Assembly (NCBI GenBank): GCA_026874595.1
Contig: CM049313.1
Coordinates: forward strand, 55,476,159-55,540,158
Direction: 5' to 3'
From: Sipunculus nudus
Lineage: Eukaryota > Annelida > Sipuncula > Golfingiida > Sipunculidae
DNA length: 64,000 bases
In this document: positions 13,001 to 43,048 of the stretch, in pieces
How positions within the stretch are numbered: position 1 is the first letter of the stretch
Layout of the letters: each line of letters starts with the position of its first letter
Made by a program: the position numbers and the translations under genes
The notes under the pieces: model-generated
What the model was told of the DNA's origin: nothing
The model's database searches: none
The model's input: only the letters and a program-made list of their open reading frames with translations

Positions 13001-14022
13001 AGATAGATAAGGGAAAGATTCAGCGTATCATGTAAATACAAGAGCTAATACCTGTCTCCAAGAGCCCCGAACAAGATGACACCGACCAGGAGACCCGCCA
13101 TGAAGATTGAGTTTGATGTTGCCAGCAGCCACTGACGGTCACATACCAGATCCCACTGTTCAAAGAAAATGTGATTTTGTTAAAAAGGAACACAACAAGA
13201 TTTCATAACCTCCACAACAATAAAATAGGCTACATAGTATTGACAGTTGTTTTTAAATATTGAAATGAATCAATAAATAGAAAAAAAACTCTTTAAATAC
13301 ATCTTTTAAGTAAATAGTAGTCTTTTTTTCTTTAATATACAAAAGACTTACACCAGTGCAAGTGGTAATGAAATTAAGTTCATGTATTACATTTCCAGGA
13401 GCGTCAGCGCTGCACCTAATGATCGTCTCATGTCTTCGGATCATATTAACCAGAATCTACGGTTTACGATGGAGAGACTCCATTTTGACTTCCCCATGAA
13501 TAAAAAATATTGAAATACTTTTATTTTATAATCTATGAAATAACAGAATGTGCTCTTTCTTGTCAACAAACCTTACCCAAACACTCATATTATAACAAAT
13601 TTCACCTTCGTGACTATGGATGACATATAAACAGACTGATCATATTGCCAGCCGTTTCGACATTCCATTGTCTCCAGATTGCTACCATTGAAGCCATCAC
13701 TAAGCTGCTCTAATATTTCCTCTCTGCTTATCTGAGAGTAGTTTCTCTGATACATTTTGCAAGAACTAAAGACAGTCTTTCCGTCTTTTTCTTCTGAAGG
13801 AAGGCTGTAATTCATGAGTTCCTCGATGCTTAGATTCATTCCAACCATCTCAGGGATATTGCACCAATGCTTCGGCGTCGCTCCCAGAAAGACCATGCCT
13901 GTATTGTTGAAAGCAAAGGCCAAACCCGATATTGCGCAAATTATGAAAACCCCAAACTGGTACCAACCACAAGTCCCAATAGTTTCTTGAAGTTCATTCA
14001 ACTCCATTTTCCTTGGGGCCAT
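2805..14022 (-). CDS. Gene 1: SLC22-family organic ion transporter, complete, 10 coding exons
   Basis: Joined exons in transcript order: 14022-13606, 13155-13052, 12581-12427, 11354-11186, 6730-6604, 5244-5162, 4711-4497, 4035-3848, 3415-3279, 2874-2805, giving 554 residues, usual for SLC22. Every junction has GT/AG and the phase is kept throughout. The start MAPRKM is shared with gene 3. Visible hallmarks: TM1 near residues 21-43; a large extracellular loop with Cys (WCNIPE, SSCKMYQ) and N-glycosylation sequons; WDLVCDRQW before TM2; the MFS loop GDRIGRRK; PDSLRWL in the central cytoplasmic loop; YYGL at TM7; [12 protein letters not shown]; and [17 protein letters not shown] near the C terminus. 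SLC22 proteins are plasma-membrane carriers of organic cations, anions, zwitterions or carnitine; the substrate here cannot be read from sequence. Intron 4 carries the 47-bp splice-site minisatellite and intron 2 a SINE is absent, but intron 3 (11355-12426) holds one. Confidence 0.93.
3279..3415 (-). CDS. Gene 1 exon 9 (TM12, [17 protein letters not shown])
   Basis: 137 bp, acceptor CCAG, donor GTAATAAT. It encodes [20 protein letters not shown], then [20 protein letters not shown], the C-terminal SLC22 signature. Confidence 0.93.
3848..4035 (-). CDS. Gene 1 exon 8 (TM10-TM11)
   Basis: 188 bp, acceptor TTTCAG, donor GTAAAG. It encodes [19 protein letters not shown] and [20 protein letters not shown], with VGGIVAPY; this is the conserved C-half MFS loop. 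Confidence 0.93.
4059..4096. repeat. (CT)n microsatellite
   Basis: About 18 CT units just upstream of exon 8 in intron 7 of gene 1. Confidence 0.95.
4497..4711 (-). CDS. Gene 1 exon 7 (TM7-TM9)
   Basis: 215 bp, acceptor TTTTCAG, donor GTTCAT. It encodes [20 protein letters not shown], then [10 protein letters not shown], then GRKKPQ. YYGL at TM7 is typical of the family. Confidence 0.93.
5162..5244 (-). CDS. Gene 1 exon 6 (loop to TM7)
   Basis: 83 bp, acceptor GTGACAG, donor GTAGGTGAA. It encodes [20 protein letters not shown] and the beginning of TM7 (ILICCLIW), ending in phase 2. The length and both splice sites match gene 2 exon 6. Confidence 0.92.
6135..6180. repeat. (AT)n microsatellite
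   Basis: About 22 AT units in intron 5 of gene 1. Confidence 0.95.
6604..6730 (-). CDS. Gene 1 exon 5 (central cytoplasmic loop, PDSLRWL)
   Basis: 127 bp, acceptor CACAG, donor GTAAATC, ending in phase 0. It encodes [20 protein letters not shown] and the rest of the charged loop. PDSLRWL is the SLC22 signature usually written PESxRWL. Confidence 0.93.
7555..11220. repeat. 47-bp minisatellite made of exon-4/5' splice-site copies (about 78 units)
   Basis: A tandem array with an almost invariant 47-bp period, typified on the plus strand by ACAGGTATATTACAGACGGT followed by ACCTAGCTCATACTTACATG and ATGTATG. Read on the minus strand (the direction of gene 1) each unit is 31 bp of exon-4-like sequence (frame [10 protein letters not shown], ending ATCAT) followed by GTAAGTATGAGCTAGG, the start of intron 4. 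The genuine exon 4 donor is the rightmost unit, near 11186. Substitution variants recur at multiples of 47 bp, showing higher-order amplification. Genes 2 and 3 have one copy only at this junction. The left edge is approximate. Confidence 0.95.
11186..11354 (-). CDS. Gene 1 exon 4 (TM5-TM6); seed of the minisatellite
   Basis: 169 bp, the same length as exon 4 of genes 2 and 3. It starts [11 protein letters not shown] and ends [13 protein letters not shown] with donor AT|GTAAGTATG. The last 31 bp of this exon and the following 16 bp of intron are the unit amplified in the adjacent 47-bp array. Confidence 0.92.
11895..12324 (-). mobile_element. tRNA-derived SINE, family A, copy 2 (intron 3 of gene 1)
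   Basis: The head reads GGCTTCTGTGGCTAAGGGGT then AGAGCACAGGACTCAAAGCC on the minus strand, with a clear A-box. The body has GGAAGGCTGTGCCGAACAGC. The tail carries the same GAGG...CCTC hairpin. Confidence 0.78.
12427..12581 (-). CDS. Gene 1 exon 3 (IGRRK loop, TM3-TM4)
   Basis: 155 bp, acceptor TAAG, donor GTAAGTAC. It encodes [13 protein letters not shown] and two hydrophobic segments, and ends in phase 1. Confidence 0.93.
13052..13155 (-). CDS. Gene 1 exon 2 (WDLVCD, TM2)
   Basis: 104 bp between a CAG acceptor and a GTATTAG donor. It encodes [15 protein letters not shown] and TM2, ending in GD plus a split Arg codon that begins the MFS GDRxGRR motif. Confidence 0.93.
13606..14022 (-). CDS. 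Gene 1 exon 1 (N terminus, TM1, extracellular loop)
   Basis: 417 bp, residues 1-139, ending in phase 0 at VTK before a GTGAAA donor. The ATG at 14022-14020 opens MAPRKM, matching gene 3. It contains TM1 and most of the Cys-rich extracellular loop. Confidence 0.93.
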
Positions 14023-14700
14023 ATTTTCTCTCCTCTGTCTTTCGTTAAAAGCACAATGAGTTGCTGGTGCTTACGACTTGAGATCTATAGATCACGATCG
14101 ACCAATAAGGACCTTGAATAATGCTATCTACACAAAATCTCCCCTTTTTTGACGAACAATCAGTTTAAAATCCTATACAATGCTTTATGTCTAAATGAGC
14201 GACCAAAATATTGAACGATGCCACAAATGTGCTGTGTCATAAAGGGGTTCAACAACATATAGGGCTCTGCGTGTACACTTGATCTCAGTAAACAGACCAG
14301 CTTGTCATGAGCCCATGACTGTTTGTGTACAGAACGAAAACGCAGGCCCGCGAAACTGCTCATTTATAATGACGTTTACCTGTAAACGTATTTGTCCCCA
14401 CTGCGTCTAAGATAAGTGTGTCTATACATTTATGGTAAATGCTTTAAATTATACTAAAGGGCCAAGTGTATAGTTTAACCAAGGTTGCCTCCTGCCCTGC
14501 TTTAACACTAACTACTCCCAATTTCTGACCTGCACGAAGTGCAGTAAGCGAGTAAGATTCGAGTGACAATACCAGCATTGACGATTTACAAAGTCTAACT
14601 TTATTTTATCGAACTCTATATTAACAGTTTATATTCTCTAAATATGGTCACTTGCATATTGCTCTTAACTAAAATATTTATATCAATCAATGTATGCGTA

Positions 14701-14707
<7 letters not shown>

Positions 14708-14752
<45 letters not shown>
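14708..14752. repeat. (AG)n microsatellite
   Basis: About 22 AG units in the divergent promoter interval; the duplicated copy has (GT)n nearby instead. Confidence 0.95.
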
Positions 14753-14755
<3 letters not shown>

Positions 14756-14944
14756 ATATGTTTATTTTGTGGGTTGTCACAGTTAGAGACTTACGAAGAA
14801 GTATTTTTTTAGATATACAACAGCTGTCTACGTACAGTTAAGTAATGATTGTATTTTAACCACAGAATAGCTATGTTAATAGCAATTTTTGGCTGAAGCA
14901 GCAAAAAAGGTCATATCCTCGGCTTACTTTTCAATCATAACCTA

Positions 14945-15180
14945 AATGTTACAGAAAAGATTATCTGCACAATCGAGTTGTAAAACGCTTGGATATCCCG
15001 GTGGCGACCCGAGTTTGATCCCCGCAGTTGCCATGAGAGTGGATTGTAGTAGCCCGTTCAAGGTTTTCTCCGGGTCCTCCGGTTTCCTCTACCTTTACAG
15101 ACTGCCGAATGTAAACATCGGTACCATGGAGAGGGCCTCGTAGTAGTTATAATAAATAGTTGTACAATCCATAAAAATAA
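14945..15180 (+). mobile_element. SINE, family B, between genes 1 and 2
   Basis: A B-box-like CGAGTTTGATCCCCGC followed by a central segment with TTCTCCGGGTCCTCCGGTTT, and an AAATAAATGA tail. The central segment resembles a core common in mollusc SINEs. The same insertion is at 52315-52545. Confidence 0.6.
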
Positions 15181-15914
15181 ATGAAGTTTATCTCAAACCT
15201 GCTATTTTTCTTTTTTTAAAAAGGACATCGTTTGAATTTAGTTTTATCATGTTCTTCCCGCATTATGAAGTCATTATCGTCCAGATTAAACAGACCTGAA
15301 GCGATGTGCTACCCCGGTCACAGGACACCCTGATACCTTCCCGATATGAGTGCGATATGACTTGGTGTTAACATATTTAAAAGACGGTTTAAGTATGTTG
15401 AAAATCACCTGATGTCTCCACGATCTACTGTAAATTACAGATGTAACCCCGATACGTCCCGGTGTTAACCTGTTGTTGCAGCTAATGTCACAATTAAATT
15501 GGGACTGCCCTGACCAGTGTTTCTTACTGCCATACATGTAGAATGTATGTGATTACTTTCTCTACAATGCGTATAAATCAACTGTCTGAAATTCCTATTG
15601 AGGATGGTTTTTAAATATCATGATATTAGGAGAGATATGTTACACAGTCCAAATGTACATAAACAACTATATATCTGCTGTCGGACTGGGATCAAAGAAG
15701 ATTTGTCATATATTGTGGACACATTGGATTACGCCAAAGCCAGAATCAAGAGTTTACAACTGATATGGGAAATCGATAGCATTTAAGTATAAGAGTACAG
15801 ATAACAGTGATTAGTGACTTGAACCCTCACCTGTGAGCAGGTTACTGATCTTGAGAGAGACTTGAGTTTATTGTATTCCCAGCTGAACGGGAGTGTCATA
15901 AACCATTGTACAAG

Positions 15915-34447
<18,533 letters not shown>

Positions 34448-34566
34448 TTCCACTGTTGAAGAATATACCCGAACTGTTCTTATCGATATACAAGCAGATG
34501 AAACAGAGGGATTATTTGTTATTAAGTTGTGATGTTATCTGCGTATAACTACAATGGACTGAAATT

Positions 34567-34572
34567 AATAAA
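34567..34572 (+). promoter_or_regulatory. Polyadenylation signal of gene 2
   Basis: AATAAA repeated within AATAAATAAATAAA, about 120 bp downstream of the gene 2 stop codon. Confidence 0.6.
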
Positions 34573-35209
34573 TAAATAAATATATATACATATATATGAA
34601 GCTGGTCGTGGAATTACCGTAAAAAATCCATTATTATTAATCATTGGTTGAGTTATAGATACGAGAACGGCTTATAGACCATTACTTGACTAGTTTATTT
34701 AAACCCGATGCTATGATATGTGTGAATTCCACGCATTCGAAATAAATGATAGTTAAAATGTCAGATAATAGTTGTTGAATTTAGTAATGTATTGAAAATA
34801 TTAGATATAAGACTTTTTTATTATTCTTTTATAAATTACAATATAAAAAGAATGTCTCGAATATTTTTTAATCAGTCACGGTCAAATATGTCCTTCGTCC
34901 GTAGAATCGGGCAAGACGTCTGATATACTCGTACACATAGTAATTATATCACTCATATCATAGACAGCTTCTTCGTCGTGTATATTTTATCCTGTGCCGG
35001 AGAGTTTTCAATTTTTTGTTGTTGTCATGATGTGGATCTTTTTGGGTTTATACGTTTTAACAACAAGAGCAATAAAAACCCAGAGCAATGGTCTTTGTCA
35101 TGGATCGTAAAATACCACAACTCTAAATCACACCGCTGTCCCCGGAACACCACGGGTCAAAGTCCGGAATGATCCGTGTTGCTATCCGTGAATACGTTAA
35201 TTTGAAAGG

Positions 35210-35492
35210 GGGTTTATGGCAGTTTCACACATTCACGGATAGCAACACGGATCATCCCGGAGCGTGGCTGAAGTGGTCTCTGGTGCCACCAAGGACTATT
35301 ACGGACCATTTTTAATCCGTGTACTCCAGGACGAAAAATTGCGAAGGTTTAATTTATTCTCCTAACATTCGGGTGCACCAAGGATCACTCCGTATGACTA
35401 CACGATGATGCGGAGTTAACATGGATGATCCCGGAACGAGTATCCAGAATGATCCGTGATGCTGTCCATGAATGTCTGAAAGAGGCTTTACA
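35210..35492. mobile_element. Candidate MITE with about 45-bp terminal inverted repeats
   Basis: The left end (TTTCACACATTCACGGATAG-CAACACGG at 35222-35250) is matched in inverted form at 35444-35492 (CACGGATCAT core). There is no coding capacity. A third copy of the arm lies just outside at 35164-35193, forming a 30-bp hairpin with 35231-35260 (one mismatch, 37-nt loop). Confidence 0.55.
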
Positions 35493-36429
35493 GAATAATT
35501 TGACGATAACAATTCATGAATTCATTGCTAATATAATATCCTGAGGTCGCTACCTGGGAAAGGCTAATGACTTGTTTTGGTAGCGTGCTCGATATGGCAA
35601 CAACAAGCTTTAGTATTGGGATCAATAGACGGCGACATTCGTAACTCTTGATGAATCGACATGTTTATATGGAGCTGCTGGCCTTTTGTCCTCGGAGTGT
35701 TGTATGCTGAACACAGTGGGATAAAACACCATCAAGTGGAGCTACTAGTACCATTGAGAGATCTGTGATCTTTGTGATCAATGGTTAAAATTGGTATCCC
35801 GTCGTGCGTCGGTTGTTTTAGGTGTTTTGATGAGACTTCGCACATGGATTTAAAATATCAATTATACACTTTTGAAACAATTGAACTCCTAATGTCCTAC
35901 CAGAGATCAGAGATCTTTTAAAAACAAGCTATAGCCGTATTGACGTTCAACGTTTGGGCCGGGTATTTGGGATATTTTGGCGTTGAGTTTTACAGACTAT
36001 GCCAGGAACACACAACCCAGGGGGCGAATCCAGAATTTAGGGAAAAGTAGGTCAAACCCAGGGGGAATAAGCTGATATTATTAATAAGGGGGCGTATATC
36101 CGGGGGTTTACGGTTGACTTCTGACCAGTAAAGATCAAATAGAAAATCAGCAGTCCTTTCTTCTCTTTATTAACTTAGTGGCACATTACATTGGTAGCAG
36201 CGGTAGGATATATAGCCCAGAAAACATGTCTAGTGATGAAGAAGTCAAGGGATAGGCGTGGAACTGCCGGTTTTCGGTAGCGGCATGTAGTTAAGCTTAT
36301 TGGACTTTTCGGATTTTCGTAGGAAGTTTACCATTAGTGCCGCCAGGGGGAGATGAGCATGAATAAAATAGTGAAAGAGTGGGAAAGCGGGAGGGGTAGA
36401 GGGGGCCCCATGTGACACATAGTTAACTA

Positions 36430-36760
36430 AGTCGCAGTATATTTGCCATGGATACATTTTACCACTGCAAAGCATAAACTGTTAACAATGATTTGTTACC
36501 TCAGGAACCAGGTTTGTTCTCTTTTGGTGTAATTATTTTGTATTTGTCATGAATTCCCGAGAAAAAATGAAACGGAACAACACCTCGAGCATGGATTAGC
36601 AAAGTCAGCGCCAGGCACTGGTTTTATGTAACAATCTATATATTAATAGCGTAATGAGATTTTTGTAATTTTCCGTATCTCCTCTGATACTACCGTACGG
36701 TTTGCCATGATTTCTGACATACATATGCTCAGGATTTGTCCGAAGAGATTCCACCCACTT
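36430..36760. repeat. Dispersed repeat shared with 38490-38640 and 44380-44670
   Basis: 36430-36620 aligns with 44380-44580 (AACAATGATTTGTTRCCTC, GAGAAAAAATGAA). 36600-36760 aligns with 38490-38640 (CTATATATTAATAGCGT, GACATACATATGCTC). The 44.49-kb segment is itself repeated at 44.60 kb. The copies flank the dead LINE. Confidence 0.65.
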
Positions 36761-39383
36761 TTATTTGAAATATTTGCGTATTACGTGCATAATTAATAAT
36801 TTTAATATTTCCTCCCCCGCGGGCGCCTCTTTTCTTTGTGTCTTCGGGCCTGGTAACACAATGGCCACAGAGTGTTTGATGGCGGGACAGAGATTTTCTC
36901 CGGGGGCCCTATCTGGGCTTTTCTTAAATTTGCGGTTACCGGCCCGTAATAATCCTCATTGGTGATCCCTTCTCAAAAGGCAACCTCCGCGCAGCGAAAA
37001 GGTCTATTGTGCACAAGGAGATCTCGCGTGAGGAAAATGCTCAAAAGGGGGGTCTTTCAAAGAATGAAAATTTTCCCTGCGGTAGTGAATGCAGGGTAGT
37101 GTGTAAAACCCGAACCCCACGGTCCCCGGATCCCATAAACCTGTTTCCTCATTTTCCATTATTTATACCGATAAAAACACCACTATTTTTGGTGTAAGAA
37201 CAGAGCAAAGTCCCTAAATGTTGCACATTTGTAAATGACCGCTTCACTGAAAGATTTATAATTACAAAAATATTTCGATGATGACGGACCTCATTTACTT
37301 GAATTTGCCGACTGTTCAATTTTGACGGACCCCAGTTACCACCGCTCATATTTTTATTTATGACTAAAAGAGGAAAAAAGTAGCACTCATGTCACACACT
37401 AAATATAATATTTGTTATTTTAAATGAAAATATAATAGTGCTGACACAGTGGGGGAGATTTAATTGAAGTGCACTAACAGTTGAGCGGACCTGACACTGA
37501 TATAACAGAGCACTTCCAAATAACAGGTTTCGTGCTCCGTTCATAACAATATATGCAATTTAAAGTTGGCAATAATTTAATACCTAAAGGAATTGTTGAT
37601 TACTTGCAATTCAAGCAACTACAGGTTCCAAAATAATGATTTTTTAAATGTTTTTAATTATTATACTTTTTAAAACGCTACACAAATGAAATAAATAGCA
37701 AATATAAAATAATAAATAAACACTGAGACAGAAATTAAAAAAAAAACCCAGATACAAACACAATAATAAATTACAAGGGTGTTATGGCTAAACATGATGT
37801 GAAATACATGTATGTACTAAAGAAATGGTAAAACAACGAGAAAACGGGGTCCGTGTAATCCGTGAGGTCCGTGCGCAAGGGTCCGTCAGTGTTTTTTTTT
37901 TTTTATCACATTTTGTTGCAAAACAGACTATTTTTTATGTTTTAACCAAACATATTATAAAATATGTCTTTAGATAAGATTATGCTAAAATATCTGGACA
38001 AATTACCATGAGAGTTTTAGAATTACAAATTTTTCTTGGGGTCCGGGATGCGGAGTGGGATCCGGGTTTAACACACTGCTTGAACGCAGTGACTGTCTCG
38101 CTGGAAAACATATTGGCTCAGCTTTCAAACAGAAAGGAGTGCGTGATATTTAAAAATATATACAGCCATAAAATGTACTACATAATATAATGCTACCACG
38201 AACTTTTGCGCAGCTGGATTGACCGATCATGTTAATGCTCAGTTTTTGTGCGTTATAACCGGAAAGCAATTAGCGAGATCACGTCTCAGCGCTGTACTGT
38301 ACTACCATACAAGATAACAGGTTCCTTTACTGGCGGATTCACGGGCTTGGAGGGCAACTTTAAATGGCGATGTTCAGCATAATATATATTTTCATATAAA
38401 AATGATTTTATTTAACATATTTCTTCATTTTATTTAACACAACGTCTTCGAAAATTCTCCGGTCATCCTCTCGGCTTCAATTAGAGTTTATGCATAACAC
38501 CATGCATATAATTGATCTATATATTAATAGCGTGACGCGATTTGTGTGAATTTACATGTCTCCTCTGACACTACAGTTTGCCGTGATTTTTGACATACAT
38601 ATGCTCCAGGTTTGTCCGAAGACATTCCACCATTCGGACAAGAACGTATTCGTCCAGGTCATTCAGACTCCGACACAAGGTTAACTCAGAGACAGAACAC
38701 TTATACCAAATGTCGGATTCAAAGAGACAGTAACATTGTACACCCAAGACATGCAACTATGACAGACTATTTGACATCAGAACTAAATGCTCGCCCAAAA
38801 CCATGCGTAGCATGGGTAATTGCTAGTATGTCTGTAATATGGCTAACCCTGCATGCAGTTAATATTGGTAGCCCTATACCTTCGGGCAAGGATAAGCCAC
38901 TAAGGTAGGTGCTACTTACAAGTTTCAATTTTCGTCCATGATAAGTTGGCCCCTGACCCTTCGACCACAGAATCAACAGAGTAGTTTAGTTTAGTTTAAA
39001 CATATTTATTTTAGTTGGATTATACAAATAGCACAACGTGCTAATGAACGTACTTTCCAACATATAAGATATATATGGCATACAATGTGTACAGCAATTG
39101 ACATATCAACACAGCTATTCAACTGAAATAGAATACAACATAGAAAACAAAAAAATAATCTTACCTATCACAGGGTATACATTATATACTGTACATTTTT
39201 ACATAAATATATGTTTACATATACATATAAATACACACATACATATTTCTTAGAGTCATACATTACAGTAATGTGACATTGATATCTGGGGTAACCAAGC
39301 TGTCAGTATATATATGCATACACGTAAACAAACAAAAGATTTACAGGAAGGCTGAATATGTAAAATGTACAATTAACATAGCT

Positions 39384-40462
39384 TTATAAGAATCTCCGGC
39401 TTGAAAGAATGTACATGTGAACTGCCTTGACCAGTTTTAGGTTCATTTCAAGGGTCAGGCAATGATGACCGTTTAAACATGTAATGACAAAAAAAGCTCT
39501 GCTTGATCTATTCCTAAGGTTTAAGGTATAACATTCCATGGATTGAAGCATGATATCTTCATACTTAGCCAGGAGTTCCAGTCGGGCGACCTCATACTTT
39601 GGACATTCAATGAAAAAGTGGGTAGTGCTTTCAATTTGTTGACAATGAGGGCATTTGTTAGTAAGAGCAGACCGTGACAATATAAATGGTCGTTTAGACG
39701 ACTATTCCCGAGCCCTAATTGTGTCATAATGATTGATTCACGACGTCTACCGTGATTAAAGTGGACAGGTGGGCCCTTGGGGTTATTAAGAGTTCTGTCT
39801 CATCCGCGTTTGAAACTAGCAACTGTTAGAGACTGCTGGATGGTCGGACTTATTTGATTCCATGACGATGCACAGGAAGGGAAAAATGATGATTTGTAAC
39901 GGCTTGTTCGAGCTAACGGTGGTCTCAGGTTACCAGAAGTTCTAAGCGTTCTGTTACTAATACTAGAAACAAGGAGAGGCATTAGACTGCACAGATACGT
40001 AGGGCATAAGTCATTTCTTACCTTAAAGAACAAGCACATTTTTGCTAAAAATCTATGGTTCTTTAGGGTTGGCCAACCTATCTCTTTTAGAAGTTTATCA
40101 CGATTCGTATTGATCATGGCACCTGACTCAATTTTTGCCGCATCAAATTGCACTTTCTCCAGCTCGTCTGAGCTTGCACTTGTACAGTTATCGAAAATAA
40201 CATTTCCATATTCAAGCAAGGGTCTTACAAATGATTTATAAATGATTTCTAAAGTATTTCTCCTAAGATGGTGCTTCAAGTGAGTCAGCAGGCCAATTTG
40301 TTTACGGGTCTTACTACTCACTTCGTTTATGTGATGGGACCAAGAAAAATCATGCGAAAGTGAAAGCCCTAGGTGTTTATGGGTGTTTACCTCCGATAAA
40401 CGTGCCACGTTCAACAAGAGTGCTGGGTAGACAGGCGGTGACGATTTCAAGGAGAAAGTCAT
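39384..40462 (-). pseudogene. LINE fragment: RT thumb and C-terminal region
   Basis: Frame 40462-39800 contains HKHLGLSLSHDFSWSHHINE and FVRPLLEYGNVIFDNC, typical of the region following the RT palm in CR1/Jockey-like LINEs. Frame 39727-39384 contains NKCPHCQQIESTTHFFIECP, a C-terminal Cys/His motif often seen in these ORF2 proteins. Confidence 0.78.
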
Positions 40463-40513
40463 GGATACAGTTTTTGTGGGATTATATGTAATCCTGGAAC
40501 GTCTTGCCCACCC

Positions 40514-41423
40514 TTAAAGCGTGGTAAGATCCTGTTGTAACCGATCGTTTCCCTCCTGTGAGTTATCCATGACACTTAAAAGGCAAGTGTTGTCAGCGAA
40601 TAAGAAAATATTAGATTGTATATTAATACTTATATCATGGGTGTACACAAGAAACAGAAGAGGGCCAAGGATGGATCCCTGGGGGACACCTGCAGTTATC
40701 CGACCCCACTTGGAGGAAACCCCATTTATAATGACTCGTTGAGTTCTATTACTCAGGTAACTCGAAAACCACTCAAGGAGATGGCCACGAATGCCCAATA
40801 CTTTTAATTTGAAGATAAGACCTTTATGCCATACTGTTCAAAGGCTTTCGATGCATCTAAGAAAACCATTCTCACATTATAGCCTGCATCAAGTCCGCGG
40901 TAAATTTTGTCAGTTATAGCGACCAGTTGGTTAATTGTTGAGTCATTCTTTTTAAATCCGGAATTAGTATCAGAAAGAAATCCATTTGTCATAAGAAATG
41001 AATAAAGTTCATCATGTACAATACGTTCAAATACTTTTGAAACGTTGCATAAAAGGGAGATAGGCCGATAGTTGCTAATTTCATGAGCATCCCCCTTTTA
41101 AATACTGGACAGACATGTGCACGTTTCCATATATTGGGGAAACATCCTTCTTTTAAAGACTTGTTAAAGATAAGTGTTAATGATCTACATATGCTGTCGG
41201 CGGTAGCTCGCAAGAGAAAATTCCCTATATCGTCGGGACCAGTAGCTTTATTGTCCTTGAGTTCATTCAAAATGGTATGAACGTTGGATTCACGAGCTTC
41301 GATTGATGTCAGTGCATAGGGAGTAAATGCAAATGAGATGCTGATGGTAAATTCATCTTCGGCTGGTTCTGGTGTATTTTTGGGAAGAAAGAAAGAAATT
41401 ATTACACGCATTAGCTCTTTCAA
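40514..41423 (-). pseudogene. LINE fragment: reverse transcriptase core, catalytic Asp mutated
   Basis: Three overlapping frame pieces cover RT motifs: ATGPDDIGNF; TNGFLSDTNSGFKKNDSTIN and FLDASKAFEQ; GVPQGSILGPLLFL; and FADNTCLL. The second Asp of the YxDD-type box is Asn, and motif A reads DASKAFE, so polymerase activity should be abolished even without the frameshifts. Confidence 0.8.
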
Positions 41424-42301
41424 AATTATCTGAAATCATCTCATTTCCAACTTGGATAGGAGGTATACCAACTTGTCTCCTTTTACCGAGAAGACCTTTT
41501 ACAGTGTGCCACCATGATTTATTGGTTGAATGCTCCAAGGAAATATTAAGATTCTGGAAATATAAATTTTGACAAGCTCGGTTTGCACGGATGACATCAT
41601 TACGAGCGCGTTTGTAATGCTGATAATGTTGCTCGTCTCTAGTTCTTCTATAACGGCGCCAAAACCGATTTCGCTTTCGTATTAATTTTCTCAGCTCGGC
41701 AGTCACCCAAGGCTTATCATTATGTCTTATTAAGACAGTTTTCCGCGGAATGAACTTAGATGCTATGGAGATAAAAATGTTGGTCCAAACCTCAGCGAGA
41801 GAGTTTACATCATTGATTTCTTCGAGGGTTCCGTCCCTAAATTTTATATCAAGGGCATTGTTTAATCCTTCCAAGTTAGCTCATTGTTGTAATAGAATCC
41901 GGGCTATCGGTTATTAATAAATCTAATAAGGATTTACTGTATTCTGTAATTCGAGTAGGTTGGTCAGCGAGCCCATTTCCATCAAACAAATCATGTAACT
42001 CAAGTCCGAGTTCACTGTTGTGATGATCGGAGTTCCATGTTAGACACCTGTCATTAAAGTCGCCTATTAATAATATCAGACTAGCTGAACTGACCAGGGC
42101 TTTTTATATCGACAACTCTAATGATGAGAGGAAAATTTCTCTAGTGGATTGTATTTGACCTGGAGGACGATAATAACATGCTATGAGCGTTGACCCCTGG
42201 GATCCCTGTACCTCTACCCACAGACATTCATTTTGATCAACAATAAGATCTCGTCGTTGTATTACCTGAAGGTTGCAATTGTAATATATAGCGACACCAC
42301 C

Positions 42302-43048
42302 TCAATGTCTGTTTCGGTCTTTCCGTATTAATTCAAATCCCGGTAGTGAAACTATGCTATCAGGAATGCTCGAGTCCAACCAACTTTCACTCACACAAAT
42401 AATGTCAAACTTGTATGATTCGGACAAGATTCCCAGCTCTTCTAATTTACCTACAGCTAATAAGCTCCTTACGTTGACGTGACATACAAGAAGTTCATGG
42501 GGGCGAGGCACAGGGCCAGGGTAAGGATGGATGTCATTCGCATGTATCAGAAAAAAGATACACATTTTTGCACGATGTTTGGCACCAAAGAACACACGAA
42601 ATATTATTTTTGCGGTTTTCAACAGAGGAGACCCGTTATGTAATAAACGGTGAAACATGTGGGTCGCCCCATTCGTTAACGTCACAAAGAACACATTCAA
42701 AATTGTTATGACGAGAGGGTGGAACACCTGGCGATTTGAGACTATGGCTGAATTTGCGCACTGGTGTCTCGGGGCTGAAAACCTGGGTCCATTTTGCATG
42801 TTAAAGGAGGTGAACCTGTGTGGTCGAACACTAACGTTAAAGCAATGTGTGGAAAAGAGCTTGTTTACGGAGGCAAGATTATGGATAACAATAAGGAAAC
42901 AAATGGTGCATGGGAACCCATGCGAAACTTTACAGAACAAGAAAACCAACAGAACAAATCTTACTTGAAAAAAGTCGAAGGAAATTAATCGAACTATTTG
43001 CATATGACCAACAACTGGTGCAGTAAGGTGCGGTAACGGCCGGGTCAA
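42302..43048 (-). pseudogene. LINE fragment: N-terminal region and start of endonuclease
   Basis: 248 codons. The C-terminal part reads LLVCHVNVRSLLAVGKLEEL, then FDIICVSESWLDSSIPDSIV, the first two motifs of an exonuclease-endonuclease-phosphatase domain. The frame is lost after KDRNRH; downstream motifs such as GDFND continue in another frame. Confidence 0.75.

Larger units (their letters stand above)
14023..15914. promoter_or_regulatory. Shared divergent upstream region of genes 1 and 2
   Basis: A 1.9-kb interval between the two start codons with no exon seen. It contains an (AG)n tract at about 14708-14752 and a SINE at 14945-15180. Most of it aligns with 51503-54040, between the pseudogene and gene 3. 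It must hold promoters for both directions, but no TATA box or initiator could be assigned. Confidence 0.55.
34573..38980. other. Intergenic region after gene 2
   Basis: No host gene recognised. It contains the candidate MITE at 35.2 kb and the dispersed repeats at 36.4-36.8 and 38.5-38.9 kb. 36800-37150 is locally GC-richer, with short frames only. Confidence 0.5.
38981..43048 (-). mobile_element. Degenerate CR1/L2/Jockey-like LINE
   Basis: Fragments in successive frames form one element read from 43048 down to a 3' end with an (AAACT)n-like tail at about 38981-39000. Order: N-terminal region and endonuclease start (43048-42302, NVRSLLAVGKLEEL, CVSESWLD); endonuclease remainder in another frame near 42060-41880 (GDFND); linker (41874-41353); RT start (41423-40989, ATGPDDIGNFLLR); RT (40992-40804, FLDASKAFEQ); RT palm (40798-40514, GVPQGSILGPLLFLVYTHDI, FADNT); thumb and C-terminal region (40462-39800 and 39727-39384). 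At least six frame breaks, and FADNT in place of FADDT, mean it is dead. The clade call is tentative. Confidence 0.85.
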
